64,000 nucleotides of DNA from Flagellimonas zhangzhouensis. GTDB lineage: Bacteria > Bacteroidota > Bacteroidia > Flavobacteriales > Flavobacteriaceae. Where the stretch lies: positions 744,001-808,000 of the forward strand of contig NZ_FNKI01000002.1 in assembly GCF_900102925.1 (NCBI RefSeq). The letters run 5' to 3'. Position numbers and translations under genes: made by a program. Shown piece after piece: positions 18,074 through 26,744 of this stretch. Below the pieces are notes generated by a model that had not been told where the DNA came from, searched no databases, and worked only from the letters and a program-made list of their open reading frames with translations. Within the stretch, counting starts at the first letter, position 1. Each line of letters begins with the position of its first letter.

Positions 18074-19873
18074 ATGGACAACTTGAATTATGGAATTATT
18101 GGCAACTGTCGGAGTGCGGCATTGATTTCCAAAGAAGGTTCTTTGGACTGGTGTTGCCTGCCCGAATTTGACTCAACCTCGGTTTTTGCCAAACTACTCG
18201 ATGAAAAAAAAGGAGGTAGTTTTGAAATCATGCCTATTGGGGATTATACCATAGATCAGGAATATTTTGAACACACCGCTATTTTGGTGACAACATTCAC
18301 GGAGGGTGACAATGTGTTCGAGGTGCATGATTTTATGCCTCGACACCATAAAATGAATGGGAAGTACTTGGCACCACCAGAAATTATCCGATATATAAAA
18401 TATATTTCTGGAAGCCCTAAAGTGCAATTTAAGTACGACCCAAAGTTGGAGTATGCGGTAGGTGAGACCAATCACTATGTAAAAAAGGATTTTATTGCAA
18501 GCCTTACCCACGAACAAAAATACGACACCCTCTTTTTATACACCTCATTTGACAAGGAGGGGGTTTTGGACAGTAATGCCATAACCTTAAAGGAAGATGG
18601 TTATTTTTTGATTTGCTACAACGAAAAAATATTAAAACCGTCTACCCAGAAAGCGTTGTTGGAACTGGAACGTACCAAAGTGTATTGGATGGATTGGGTC
18701 GACAAAACGCCAACCTATAAAAAATTCAACAAACAAATTATTAGGAGTGCGATAACCCTAAAAATGTTGACTTACGATAAAACAGGGGCGGTTTTGGCAG
18801 CAGCTACTACTTCCCTTCCTGAAACCATAGGAGAGGTGAGAAACTGGGATTATCGTTTTTGTTGGATTCGTGATGCTTCCATGGTGATCAAGGTCGTGTC
18901 TGAACTTGGGCACAAGAATTCGGCCAAGAGATACCTACAATTCATTATTGATTTGATGCCAGATAAGGATGAGAAACTCCAAATTATGTATGGCATAAAC
19001 AGGGAAAAGAAGCTCACAGAGATTTCGTTGGACCATTTGGAGGGTTACAAAGGTTCCAAACCTGTGAGGGTGGGAAATGCTGCTTATATGCAAAAGCAAA
19101 ATGATATTTATGGCATTTTGATGGATGTGATTTACGAGCAATTAAGACTTTTTAGCAATGATATTGAAAATGTGGAAGAGCTCTGGAACATTACCAAAGG
19201 TATTGTTTGGATTGTGGGGAAACACTGGAGGGAACCAGACAAGGGAATTTGGGAATTTAGAGGTGAAGACAGGCATTTCACCTTTTCAAAAGTATTGTGC
19301 TGGGTAGCTTTGGATAGGGCTATAAAAGTGGCTAAAATGTTTGGCAAGACCCGCAAGCTCGAAAAATGGACAGCTCTTGAGCAGGAAATTAAAGAAGACA
19401 TTCATACCAATGCTTGGAACAGCGATATCAATGCATTCGTGCAATCCTATGGTTCGCGCCATTTGGATGCCTCAGTTTTATTGATGGAGCCTTATGGCTT
19501 TATTCACCCACGTGACCCTAAATATGTAAACACGGTCAAAGCGATTGAGAATGAATTGAGCAATGATGGGCTGTTGTACCGTTATAAAAATGAAGATGAT
19601 TTTGGACTTCCGTCTTCATCGTTTACCATTTGTACTTTTTGGTTCATTAATGCTTTGTATAAGATTGGGGAAGAGGAAAAAGCCTTGGAACAGTTTGAAA
19701 AATTGCTCAGCTACAGCAACCATTTAGGGTTGTTCAGTGAGGATATCGATTTTAAAACGAAGCGATTGTTGGGGAATTTCCCGCAGGCGTATTCGCATTT
19801 GGCATTGATTGAATGTGCCATCAACTTCTCGGGAAAGAAAAGAGACGAAATGATTTTAGAATCCATTGGATAA
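18074..19873 (+). CDS. Glycoside hydrolase family 15 protein (trehalase-like)
   Basis: 599 aa, no signal peptide, so cytoplasmic. The N-terminal domain begins IGNCRSAALISKEGSLDWCC, the hallmark of the trehalase-like N-terminal domain found in GH15 enzymes such as mycobacterial trehalase. The (alpha/alpha)6 catalytic domain has ETIGEVRNWDYRFCWIRDAS, WEFRGEDRHFTFSKVLCW, and a late GLFSEDIDFKTKRLLGNFPQ with the likely catalytic glutamate segment. Being divergent from the trehalose-6-phosphate synthase/phosphatase gene favours trehalose as substrate over starch-type glucans; activity on other alpha-glucosides cannot be excluded. Confidence 0.88.
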   Translation: MDNLNYGIIGNCRSAALISKEGSLDWCCLPEFDSTSVFAKLLDEKKGGSFEIMPIGDYTIDQEYFEHTAILVTTFTEGDNVFEVHDFMPRHHKMNGKYLAPPEIIRYIKYISGSPKVQFKYDPKLEYAVGETNHYVKKDFIASLTHEQKYDTLFLYTSFDKEGVLDSNAITLKEDGYFLICYNEKILKPSTQKALLELERTKVYWMDWVDKTPTYKKFNKQIIRSAITLKMLTYDKTGAVLAAATTSLPETIGEVRNWDYRFCWIRDASMVIKVVSELGHKNSAKRYLQFIIDLMPDKDEKLQIMYGINREKKLTEISLDHLEGYKGSKPVRVGNAAYMQKQNDIYGILMDVIYEQLRLFSNDIENVEELWNITKGIVWIVGKHWREPDKGIWEFRGEDRHFTFSKVLCWVALDRAIKVAKMFGKTRKLEKWTALEQEIKEDIHTNAWNSDINAFVQSYGSRHLDASVLLMEPYGFIHPRDPKYVNTVKAIENELSNDGLLYRYKNEDDFGLPSSSFTICTFWFINALYKIGEEEKALEQFEKLLSYSNHLGLFSEDIDFKTKRLLGNFPQAYSHLALIECAINFSGKKRDEMILESIG

Positions 19874-19900
19874 AAAAACGCTCCTATTAGGAGCGTTTTT
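19874..19900. terminator. Bidirectional intrinsic terminator
   Basis: Stem CGCTCCTA / TAGGAGCG around a single T, flanked by five A and five T. It sits between the convergent GH15 gene and the end of the fad operon and can terminate both. Confidence 0.92.
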
Positions 19901-19938
19901 CAAATCCACTTGGGTTTTTCACCCAGAAGATATCTGAA

Positions 19939-21747
19939 TTAGTCAAAGGTATACCCGTTATCAGCAGCTACTTTATCCGCAATTTGCGTACGAAGTGCCA
20001 CTACATTGGGTTGGTTTGTGTATTTGGTGAAGCGTTTCAAGCCCATCAACATCATACGTTGTTCATCACCTTCAGCAAAGGAAACAATACCTTCCTTGGC
20101 TTTTTGTTGGATGATGTCCACAGCTCTGTACAAGTATAATTTGGACATGGCTATTTGTGCAGCTTGACTGTCTTCACCAAAACGTTTTGCGTTTTTCTCA
20201 GTTCGTAAAATGGCAGATTCGGCCATATAAACTTGAATCAAGATATCGGAAGCGGCCATCAACAACATTTGGTGTTTTTCCAAATCTGGTCCAAATTTTT
20301 GAACGGCACTACCAGCCACCATCAAGAATACTTTCTTCAATCGGGCCACCAAATCTTTTTCTTCAGCGAATAATTCCGAAAAATCAGGAGTTTCAAAGGA
20401 TGGAATTCCCATCAATTCTTCTCCAACTGCAGTTGCAGGTCCTAAAAGGTCAACATGTCCTTTCATGGCCTTTTTTACCAACATCCCTACGGAAAGCATA
20501 CGGTTAATTTCGTTGGTTCCTTCATAAATTCGGGAAATACGGGCATCTCTCCATGCAGATTCCATTGGGGTATCGGCGCTAAAGCCCATTCCGCCGAATA
20601 CCTGAATTCCTTCATCGGTAGTATGCTGTACGTGTTCGGAAACAGCCACTTTCAAAATGGAACACTCGATGGCGTATTCTTCCACGCCTTTAAGTTCTGC
20701 TTCTTGGTGTGAGTTTCCACTTGCTTCGCGAATGGCGATTCTATCTTCGATGTTTTTCGCTGCACGGTAACATGCGGCTTCATCAACATAGGCATTGGTA
20801 GCCATATCAGCAATTTTGGCCTTAATGGCACCAAAATTCATGATAGGAGTTTTAAACTGGATACGCTCGTTGGCATATTTGGTGGCTTCGTTCACAATAC
20901 GACGTTGTGCCTCCAAACAGGCTGCGGCCAATTTTATACGACCAATGTTCAAAGCATTCATCGCAATTTTGAATCCGTTTCCTCTTTCGGAAAGCATATT
21001 TTCAACTGGAACTTTGGTCTCGTTGAAGAATACTTGACGGGTAGAAGAGGAGTGAATTCCTAATTTCTTTTCTTCATCACCTAAAGAAATCCCATTTTCA
21101 GGGTCGTTTTCCACAATGAAACCTGTGATGTTCTTGTCGTCCTCGATTCTAGCGAAAACGATGAACATATTGCAGAATCCAGCATTGGAAATCCACATTT
21201 TCTGTCCAGAGATGCTGTAGTATGTTCCATCTTCGGACAAAACAGCTTTTGTTTTCCCTGAATTGGCATCAGAACCTGCTCCAGGTTCAGTCAAACAATA
21301 GGCGCCGAACCATTCACCAGTAGCCAATTTAGGGACATACTTTTGTTTTTGCTCTTCAGTTCCGTATAAGGTGATTGGCATGGTACCGATTCCTGTGTGA
21401 GCACCAAAGGCGGTACTAAAAGAACCTGTTGCCCCAGAAATGTAATCGCAAACCAACATGGTGGAAACAAAACCCATTCCCATTCCACCGTAAGATTCAG
21501 GAACAGCTACGCTCAAAAGACCGAGTTCGCCTGCTTTTTTCATACATTCTTCGGTGTAGGCGTAGTCTTTTTTCTCAAATCGTTCCCAATGTGCCCAAAG
21601 TTCTCGGTCTACGAATTCCTTTGTGCTTTCGCGCATCATTTTTTGTTCTTCATCAAGGTCTTCAAGGGTGAATACGTCTTCACATTTGGTCTCCTTGACC
21701 AAAAATTGACCTCCTCTCAGTATGTCTTTTTCAATTGTATCGCTCAT
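19939..21747 (-). CDS. fadE: Acyl-CoA dehydrogenase
   Basis: 602 aa, FAD-dependent first step of beta-oxidation. Visible family features: FAD/substrate segment YCLTEPGAGSDANSG, KMWISNAGF, NIGRIKLAAACLEAQRR, VFGGMGF, and catalytic glutamate Glu409 in RIYEGTNEINR. The extra roughly 180 C-terminal residues match the longer VLCAD-like forms common in Bacteroidota and Bacillus FadE. Last gene of the fadN-fadA-fadE operon (21 bp after fadA). Probably repressed by the MarR protein of the same operon, with acyl-CoA as the likely effector; that is inference from position. Confidence 0.93.
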   Translation of the reverse strand: MSDTIEKDILRGGQFLVKETKCEDVFTLEDLDEEQKMMRESTKEFVDRELWAHWERFEKKDYAYTEECMKKAGELGLLSVAVPESYGGMGMGFVSTMLVCDYISGATGSFSTAFGAHTGIGTMPITLYGTEEQKQKYVPKLATGEWFGAYCLTEPGAGSDANSGKTKAVLSEDGTYYSISGQKMWISNAGFCNMFIVFARIEDDKNITGFIVENDPENGISLGDEEKKLGIHSSSTRQVFFNETKVPVENMLSERGNGFKIAMNALNIGRIKLAAACLEAQRRIVNEATKYANERIQFKTPIMNFGAIKAKIADMATNAYVDEAACYRAAKNIEDRIAIREASGNSHQEAELKGVEEYAIECSILKVAVSEHVQHTTDEGIQVFGGMGFSADTPMESAWRDARISRIYEGTNEINRMLSVGMLVKKAMKGHVDLLGPATAVGEELMGIPSFETPDFSELFAEEKDLVARLKKVFLMVAGSAVQKFGPDLEKHQMLLMAASDILIQVYMAESAILRTEKNAKRFGEDSQAAQIAMSKLYLYRAVDIIQQKAKEGIVSFAEGDEQRMMLMGLKRFTKYTNQPNVVALRTQIADKVAADNGYTFD

Positions 21748-21768
21748 GATTTTTTGTGTTTAGTTTAA

Positions 21769-22959
21769 TTAATTAAGGAATTCGAATATACCCGCAGCCC
21801 CTTGTCCAGTTCCTACGCACATTGTGACCATGCCGTATTTGCCTTTCATGTCGCGCTTGCGCATTTCATCAAATAGCTGCACCGATAGTTTTGCTCCAGT
21901 ACATCCCAGTGGGTGACCAAGTGCAATGGCTCCACCGTTTACATTTACTATTTCTTCATTTAAACCTAATTCACGAATTACTGCCAATGATTGTGATGCA
22001 AAGGCTTCGTTCAATTCGATAAGGTCAATTTGGTCTTGTTTTAACCCTGCTTGTTTCAATGCTTTTGGAATTGCTTTTACAGGGCCTATCCCCATAATTC
22101 TAGGTTCAACACCTGCTGCGGCATAGTTGACTAATCGCGCAATAGGTTCCAAGTTAAGTTCTTTTACCATTTCTTCGCTCATTACCATAACAAAGGCAGC
22201 GCCATCACTCATTTGGGAAGAGTTCCCAGCGGTGACACTTCCACCAGCGGCAAAAACGGGTCGTAATTTATTCAAGGTCGGAATATTTGTTCCTGCTCTT
22301 GGGCCTTCATCCTTGTTTACGGTATAGGTGTTGGTTTCCTTTTTACCCGCGGCGTTTACAAAGGTGTGTTCGACCTCGATAGGAACAATTTGGTCTTGAA
22401 AACGGTTTTCTGCCTGAGCTTTTAAGGCTTTCATGTGTGAATTGTAGGCAAAAACGTCTTGGTCCTCTCGAGACACTTTGAATTGTTTGGCAACGGCTTC
22501 TGCAGTCAATCCCATGCCCCAGTAGTAGTCTTCATGTCCTTCTTTAGCAGTGGCATAGTCTGGTGTGGGTTTGTACCCTCCCATCGGAATGTAGCTCATG
22601 CTTTCGGCCCCTCCTGCAATAATGCAGTCGGCCATTCCCGATTGGATTTTTGCCGTGGCAATACCAATGGTTTCCAATCCTGATGCGCAGTAACGGTTTA
22701 CGGTTACCCCTGGAACATCATCCACATTAAGTCCCATAAGGGAAATAAGTCGTGCCATGTTAAGGCCTTGTTCCGCTTCGGGCATTGCATTTCCGACGAT
22801 AACATCGTCGATGCGCTTTTTATCCAATTGCGGAAGCTCTTTCATCATATGCTCAATGGTCTCCGCAGCCAGTTCGTCTGGTCTTTTAAACCTGAACAAT
22901 CCTTTGGGCGCTTTGCCTACGGCTGTTCTGTATGCTTTTACGATATATGCTGTTTTCAT
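21769..22959 (-). CDS. fadA: Acetyl-CoA C-acyltransferase (thiolase)
   Basis: 396 aa, thiolytic last step of beta-oxidation. All catalytic residues are present: nucleophile Cys91 in NRYCASGLE, His349 in GHPLGCTGA, and Cys381 in CVGTGQG. Degradative thiolase length and composition. It lies between the four-helix-bundle element and fadE on the minus strand. Its ATG at 22959 is 12 bp from the left inverted repeat of that element, so its leader may be affected by structure or processing of the element. Confidence 0.95.
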   Translation of the reverse strand: MKTAYIVKAYRTAVGKAPKGLFRFKRPDELAAETIEHMMKELPQLDKKRIDDVIVGNAMPEAEQGLNMARLISLMGLNVDDVPGVTVNRYCASGLETIGIATAKIQSGMADCIIAGGAESMSYIPMGGYKPTPDYATAKEGHEDYYWGMGLTAEAVAKQFKVSREDQDVFAYNSHMKALKAQAENRFQDQIVPIEVEHTFVNAAGKKETNTYTVNKDEGPRAGTNIPTLNKLRPVFAAGGSVTAGNSSQMSDGAAFVMVMSEEMVKELNLEPIARLVNYAAAGVEPRIMGIGPVKAIPKALKQAGLKQDQIDLIELNEAFASQSLAVIRELGLNEEIVNVNGGAIALGHPLGCTGAKLSVQLFDEMRKRDMKGKYGMVTMCVGTGQGAAGIFEFLN

Positions 22960-22970
22960 TTAATAGATCT

Positions 22971-22994
22971 TAGATTTTAGATAGAAGATTTTAG
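22971..22994. repeat. Left imperfect inverted repeat flanking the four-helix-bundle gene
   Basis: 24 bp, TAGATTTTAGATAGAAGATT followed by TTAG. Its reverse complement matches the right arm at 23363-23386 at 19 of 24 positions by direct reading. In the fad transcript the arms could pair and enclose the four-helix-bundle coding region. Confidence 0.6.
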
Positions 22995-22999
22995 AACCC

Positions 23000-23353
23000 T
23001 CACTTCGTAAATTTTTTAATTAAAGTGTAATTGATTTTTTGAATTTCTTCCAATTGATTCAAAATAGGTTTCAAATCATTTTCAGTAACAAACCCCAATC
23101 TTTGTGATAAGACCAATTGGGAAAATAATTCATTTGAAGAGCCGCTTGCAATACCAAGAAAATTTTTGAACTCTCCTTCCGTATTTCTACCTGCACCCTC
23201 AGCTACATTTGATGGAATTGAGACAGCGCTTCTCCGAATTTGACTTGTTAAACCATATTTTTCGTCATGAGGAAATTTCAATGTTAGTCGATAGATGTCT
23301 TCCACAAGGTTGATTGCTTTTTTCCAAATCAGCAAATTTTTAAAATTGTGCAT
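23000..23353 (-). CDS. Four-helix bundle protein (23S rRNA intervening-sequence protein / Avd family)
   Basis: 117 aa. Recognised from MHNFKNLLIWKKAINLVEDI, TLKFPHDEKYGLTSQIRRSA, VSIPSNVAEGAGRNT and FLGIASGSSNEL, the conserved pattern of the small four-helix-bundle family (S23/IVP type). Family members were first found inside excised intervening sequences of 23S rRNA genes, and a relative (Avd) assists diversity-generating retroelements; many are free-standing and of unknown role. Here it lies on the same strand between fadN and fadA. Imperfect inverted repeats hug it on both sides and the whole fadN-fadA gap consists of this unit. ATG 23353 is the only sensible start. It looks like an insertion into a fadNAE operon. 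Confidence 0.9.
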   Translation of the reverse strand: MHNFKNLLIWKKAINLVEDIYRLTLKFPHDEKYGLTSQIRRSAVSIPSNVAEGAGRNTEGEFKNFLGIASGSSNELFSQLVLSQRLGFVTENDLKPILNQLEEIQKINYTLIKKFTK

Positions 23354-23362
23354 ATCTGATAT

Positions 23363-23386
23363 CTTAAATCTTATGTCTTACATCTA
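23363..23386. repeat. Right imperfect inverted repeat flanking the four-helix-bundle gene
   Basis: 24 bp, CTTAAATCTTATGTCTTACA then TCTA, pairing with 22971-22994 at 19 of 24 positions. It lies 9 bp upstream of the four-helix-bundle ATG and 7 bp after the fadN stop. Confidence 0.6.
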
Positions 23387-23404
23387 TTCGCAACTAGTTG
23401 CGAA
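23387..23404. repeat. 18-bp perfect palindrome spanning the fadN stop codon
   Basis: TTCGCAACTAGTTGCGAA, with the fadN stop TAG (23394-23396 on the minus strand) at its centre. It forms a 7-9 bp stem in the transcript and abuts the right inverted repeat of the four-helix-bundle element. No T-run follows, so it is not a simple terminator. It could be a processing or stabilising hairpin, or mark an insertion junction. Confidence 0.6.
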
Positions 23405-25799
23405 GCGGTTTACCAGTTTTCAACATGTGTTGGATACGCTCCAATGTTTTTCTTTCGGTACAGAGGGAAAGGAATGCCTCACGCTCCAAATCCAAAAGAT
23501 ATTGTTCGGTAACCATGGTAGCTTCAGACAAATCTCCACCAGCCATTACGTAGGCCAGTTTGTCCGCAATCTTCTTATCGTGTTCCGAAATGTAGTGTCC
23601 AGCCTCCATGGAATCTGTTCCTACCAAGAACATTCCCAAGGCTTGTTTTCCGAGGACCTTTACGTCTTTTCGTTTTACAGGTTTGGTGTAACCTGCTTCG
23701 GCCATTAATTTGGCATGTGCCTTAGCCGTTGCAATCTGACGGTCCTTATTGACTACCACCACATCTTTTCCTTTTTGAAGTATACCCAAATCGAAAGCTT
23801 CATAAGCTGAGGTGGATACTTTTGCCATTCCAATGGTCAAGAAATATTCTTGAAGCACGTTCAGTTCTACGTCATTTTTTCTAAAGGTATCGGAAGCGCG
23901 GAGCGCCATTTCTTTGGAACCACCTCCGCCAGGAATAACACCTACGCCAAATTCAACCAAACCAATATAGGTTTCGGCAGCGGCAACAATTTTATCTGCA
24001 TGTAATGAAAGTTCACATCCACCGCCCAAGGTCATGCCGTGCGGGGCAGAAACTGTTGGAATAGAGGAGTAGCGCATGCGCATCATGGTGTCTTGGAACA
24101 TTTTAATGGCCATGTTCAGCTCATCGTATTCTTGTTCCACGGCCATCATAAAGATCATTCCAATGTTGGCACCTACCGAGAAATTGGCCGCTTGATTACC
24201 GACCACCAATCCTTGGAAATCCTTTTCCGCAAGGTCGATGGCTTTGTTCAAACCAGCGAGCACATCTCCGCCGATGGTGTTCATTTTGGATTGGAACTCG
24301 CAGTTGAGGATTCCATCGCCTAAATCTTCGATAACAACACCACTGTTTTTGAACACCTCATTCGATTTTCTGATGTTGTCCAGAATAATGAATGCATCCT
24401 GACCTGGAACTTTTTCCATGGCCTTTTTACTGATGTCATAAAAATAGGTGGCACCATCTTTAACGGTGTAAAATGAATCCACACCTGCGGCTTTCATGTC
24501 GGCAACCCAAGAAGCGGCTTCTAAACCTTCAGCCTTGATGAATTCCAAGCCTTTTTCGAGTCCAACTGCGTCCCAAATTTGAAACGGACCATGTTCCCAG
24601 CCGAAACCAGCTTTCATGGCATCATCTATTTTATAGAGCTCATCCGAAATTTCAGGAATACGGTGGGTCACATAGGCAAACAGGGCTCCAAAACTCTTTC
24701 TGTAGAATTCACCGGCTTTATCTTTTCCGTTTACCAATACTGGAAATCGGTCTATGACTTTATCAATGGTTTTGGTAAGCTCCAAAGTGGCAAATTTTGC
24801 ACTCTTTTTGGAACGGTAATCCATGGTATTCAAATCCAAGGTTAAGATTTCGCTCTTACCATCGTCTCCTTTTACTTTCTTGTAGAACCCTTGACCTGTT
24901 TTACTTCCCAACCATTTGTTTTCCATCATAGTGCTGATGAAATCGGGCAGTTGGAAAAGTTCGTGGCGCTCATCATCCTTACAGTTTTCACTGATTCCGT
25001 TAGCCACGTGTACTAAAGTATCCAAACCAACCACGTCTACTGTACGGAAAGTGGCCGATTTTGGTCTTCCGATGACAGGTCCAGTGAGTTTATCCACTTC
25101 CTCTACCGTCATCCCCATTTCTTTTACGGCATGGAAAAGACTTTGAATGCTGAAGATTCCGATTCGGTTCCCGATAAATGCGGGAGTATCTTTGGCAACC
25201 ACAGAGGTTTTGCCCAAGAATTGCTCTCCGTAGCCATTTAAGAAGTCCAATATATCTTGAGATGTTTTTGGACCAGGTATTATTTCGAAAAGTTTTAAGT
25301 ATCTGGCTGGATTGAAAAAGTGCGTTCCACAAAAGTGCTTTTGGAAATCTTCACTTCTTCCCTCACTCATAAATTTAATTGGAATTCCAGAGGTATTGGA
25401 AGTAATTAGGGTGCCTGGCTTTCTGTGTTTGTCCAGATTTTCGAATACTTGTTTTTTAATGTCCAAGCGTTCCACCACCACTTCAATAATCCAATCCACA
25501 TCGGCCACTTTGGAAATGTCATCTTCCATATTCCCAGTGGTAATGCGATTGGCAAATTTTTGATGGTAAATAGGGGAGGGTTTGGATTTTAATGCGGCTG
25601 TCAAGGAATCGTTTACGAGACGATTGCGAACCACTTTATCCTCCAAGGTAAGGCCATTGGCCTTTTCCTTTTCGTTGAGTTCACGTGGAACAATGTCCAA
25701 CAATAACACCTCGACCCCAATATTGGCAAAATGGCAAGCAATGCCACTACCCATAATACCAGAACCAATTACGGCAACTTTGTTTATATGCCTTTTCAT
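23394..25799 (-). CDS. fadN: 3-hydroxyacyl-CoA dehydrogenase / enoyl-CoA hydratase (FadN type)
   Basis: 801 aa from ATG 25799; the TTG two codons upstream is less likely. The N-terminal NAD-binding domain (about 1-190) has VAVIGSGIMGSGIACHFANI, followed by two dehydrogenase C-terminal helical domains (FFNPARYLKLFEIIPG, VAKDTPAFIGNRIG, GWEHGPFQIWDAVG). The C-terminal enoyl-CoA hydratase/crotonase fold (about 475-700) contains ANFSVGANIG and HGMTLGGGCELSLHAD with the oxyanion loop. The dehydrogenase-first domain order matches Bacillus FadN, not E. coli FadB. It follows marR by 15 bp and leads the fadN-fadA-fadE set. It does steps two and three of beta-oxidation. Confidence 0.93.
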   Translation of the reverse strand: MKRHINKVAVIGSGIMGSGIACHFANIGVEVLLLDIVPRELNEKEKANGLTLEDKVVRNRLVNDSLTAALKSKPSPIYHQKFANRITTGNMEDDISKVADVDWIIEVVVERLDIKKQVFENLDKHRKPGTLITSNTSGIPIKFMSEGRSEDFQKHFCGTHFFNPARYLKLFEIIPGPKTSQDILDFLNGYGEQFLGKTSVVAKDTPAFIGNRIGIFSIQSLFHAVKEMGMTVEEVDKLTGPVIGRPKSATFRTVDVVGLDTLVHVANGISENCKDDERHELFQLPDFISTMMENKWLGSKTGQGFYKKVKGDDGKSEILTLDLNTMDYRSKKSAKFATLELTKTIDKVIDRFPVLVNGKDKAGEFYRKSFGALFAYVTHRIPEISDELYKIDDAMKAGFGWEHGPFQIWDAVGLEKGLEFIKAEGLEAASWVADMKAAGVDSFYTVKDGATYFYDISKKAMEKVPGQDAFIILDNIRKSNEVFKNSGVVIEDLGDGILNCEFQSKMNTIGGDVLAGLNKAIDLAEKDFQGLVVGNQAANFSVGANIGMIFMMAVEQEYDELNMAIKMFQDTMMRMRYSSIPTVSAPHGMTLGGGCELSLHADKIVAAAETYIGLVEFGVGVIPGGGGSKEMALRASDTFRKNDVELNVLQEYFLTIGMAKVSTSAYEAFDLGILQKGKDVVVVNKDRQIATAKAHAKLMAEAGYTKPVKRKDVKVLGKQALGMFLVGTDSMEAGHYISEHDKKIADKLAYVMAGGDLSEATMVTEQYLLDLEREAFLSLCTERKTLERIQHMLKTGKPLRN

Positions 25800-25814
25800 G
25801 TGCAAGTTTGTAAA

Positions 25815-26267
25815 TTAATTATTAGCTGTTTTTATAGTATAGATTTTCTTGTCGACAATAAGTTTGTTGATGACGTCCACGGTTTTAAAAAAACCGCTTA
25901 AATCTTGTTCGGAAAGGTGTTCTTTCACTACATCGTTAAAACGAAGCACCACTTCTTTGGAACCTTCACGTTTTTCAAGTCCGAGAGGGGTTAGGTGAAT
26001 AAGTACACCACGACCATCGTTTGGATTGGGTTTTCGTTCGATGAAACCTCTTTCTTCAATATTTTTTAATATTCTGGACAAACTTGTGGCCTCCATTCCC
26101 ATTTTTGGCCCCAAAGCTGTACTTGGGGTACCTCCTTTGGGATCAATGCTCAACAAAGTGAAACCTATGGCCATGGTCAATTCGTAGTTTTTGGCTTCTT
26201 CGTTATACATTTTGCTAACCGCTTGCCAAGTTGCCCTGAGTGCGTGATCAATGGTCAAATCCTTCAT
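25815..26267 (-). CDS. MarR family transcriptional regulator of the fad operon
   Basis: 150 aa from ATG 26267 (MKDLTIDHALRATWQAVSKM). The ORF continues upstream to 26312 but that extension falls inside the promoter palindrome and is rejected. Winged-helix MarR core: GFTLLSIDPKGGTPSTALGPKMG with the recognition helix following (EATSLSRILKNIEERGFI), then the wing ERKPNPNDGRGVLIHLTPLG. First gene of the minus-strand operon with fadN, the four-helix-bundle gene, fadA and fadE. The 30-bp palindrome at 26297-26326 just upstream is the obvious autorepressor site. A fatty acyl-CoA effector is likely by context only. Confidence 0.92.
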   Translation of the reverse strand: MKDLTIDHALRATWQAVSKMYNEEAKNYELTMAIGFTLLSIDPKGGTPSTALGPKMGMEATSLSRILKNIEERGFIERKPNPNDGRGVLIHLTPLGLEKREGSKEVVLRFNDVVKEHLSEQDLSGFFKTVDVINKLIVDKKIYTIKTANN

Positions 26268-26286
26268 AAATCCAGTTTGGTGTTTC

Positions 26287-26294
26287 CAAATATA
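26287..26294 (-). promoter_or_regulatory. Bacteroidota -7 promoter box of marR-fad operon
   Basis: On the minus strand TATATTTG, an exact match to TAnnTTTG, ending 20 bases before the marR ATG. The adjoining palindrome (26297-26326) covers the place where the -33 element should sit; no separate TTTG at ideal spacing is visible. Confidence 0.6.
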
Positions 26295-26296
26295 AC

Positions 26297-26326
26297 AAAA
26301 TTTATTATGCATGCATAATAAATTTT
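26297..26326. promoter_or_regulatory. Perfect 30-bp palindromic operator
   Basis: Half-site AAAATTTATTATGCA followed by its exact reverse complement, with no mismatch and no spacer. It lies 30 to 59 bp upstream of the marR ATG and overlaps the upstream part of the promoter. A MarR dimer bound here would block RNA polymerase, giving autoregulation of marR-fadN-fadA-fadE. The site is seen directly; the binding protein is inferred. Confidence 0.8.
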
Positions 26327-26329
26327 GGT

Positions 26330-26744
26330 TAAGTATGAAGGTTTTGTTTTAAAGTTTGAAAGCTGGATTTTCGGACTTTTAGATTATAAGAGTAAAGACC
26401 GTCAAATAGGAATAGTTGTAGGTATCGAAAAATGATAATTGGTTTTAATTGAATATGAGCAATTGTAAAAGGGATTTCTCACACTCCCTTCGTTCGGTTC
26501 GAAATGACGGACTGTCATTCTGAGGGAGTGAAACGACTGAAGAATCTATTCCACCATGGACTTTGGCTTTTACAGAAATGCCTAATAACAAAGTCTTGGC
26601 TTTTGTCTCTTGATTCTTGTTTCAAACAGGAGATTCTTCACTTCCGTTAGGCTTGCTTCGACTCCGCTCAGCAACCACCGCTCATGCATCGGTTCAGAAT
26701 AACAATTGAGTATTGTTAATTGATTATTGACAATTGAACATTGA
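26330..26744. repeat. Non-coding spacer with interspersed inverted repeat words
   Basis: No gene seen. It holds a GTCATTCTGAGGGAGTGAAA word at 26514 facing an inverted relative just upstream (about 26474-26509). A further inverted copy (about 26628-26702) has AGATTCTTCACTTCC, CTTCGACTCCGCTCAGCA and GGTTCAGAATAAC. Its left end, up to the fadD gene, is an ATTGTTAATTGATTATTGAC-type word (about 26707-26744) that recurs near 40080, 46940 and 48590. Confidence 0.7.

Noticed and set aside
23000-23353. Possible Avd gene of a diversity-generating retroelement
   Set aside because: The protein family fits, but there is no reverse transcriptase, template repeat or variable repeat in the window; the fad genes on both sides are ordinary.
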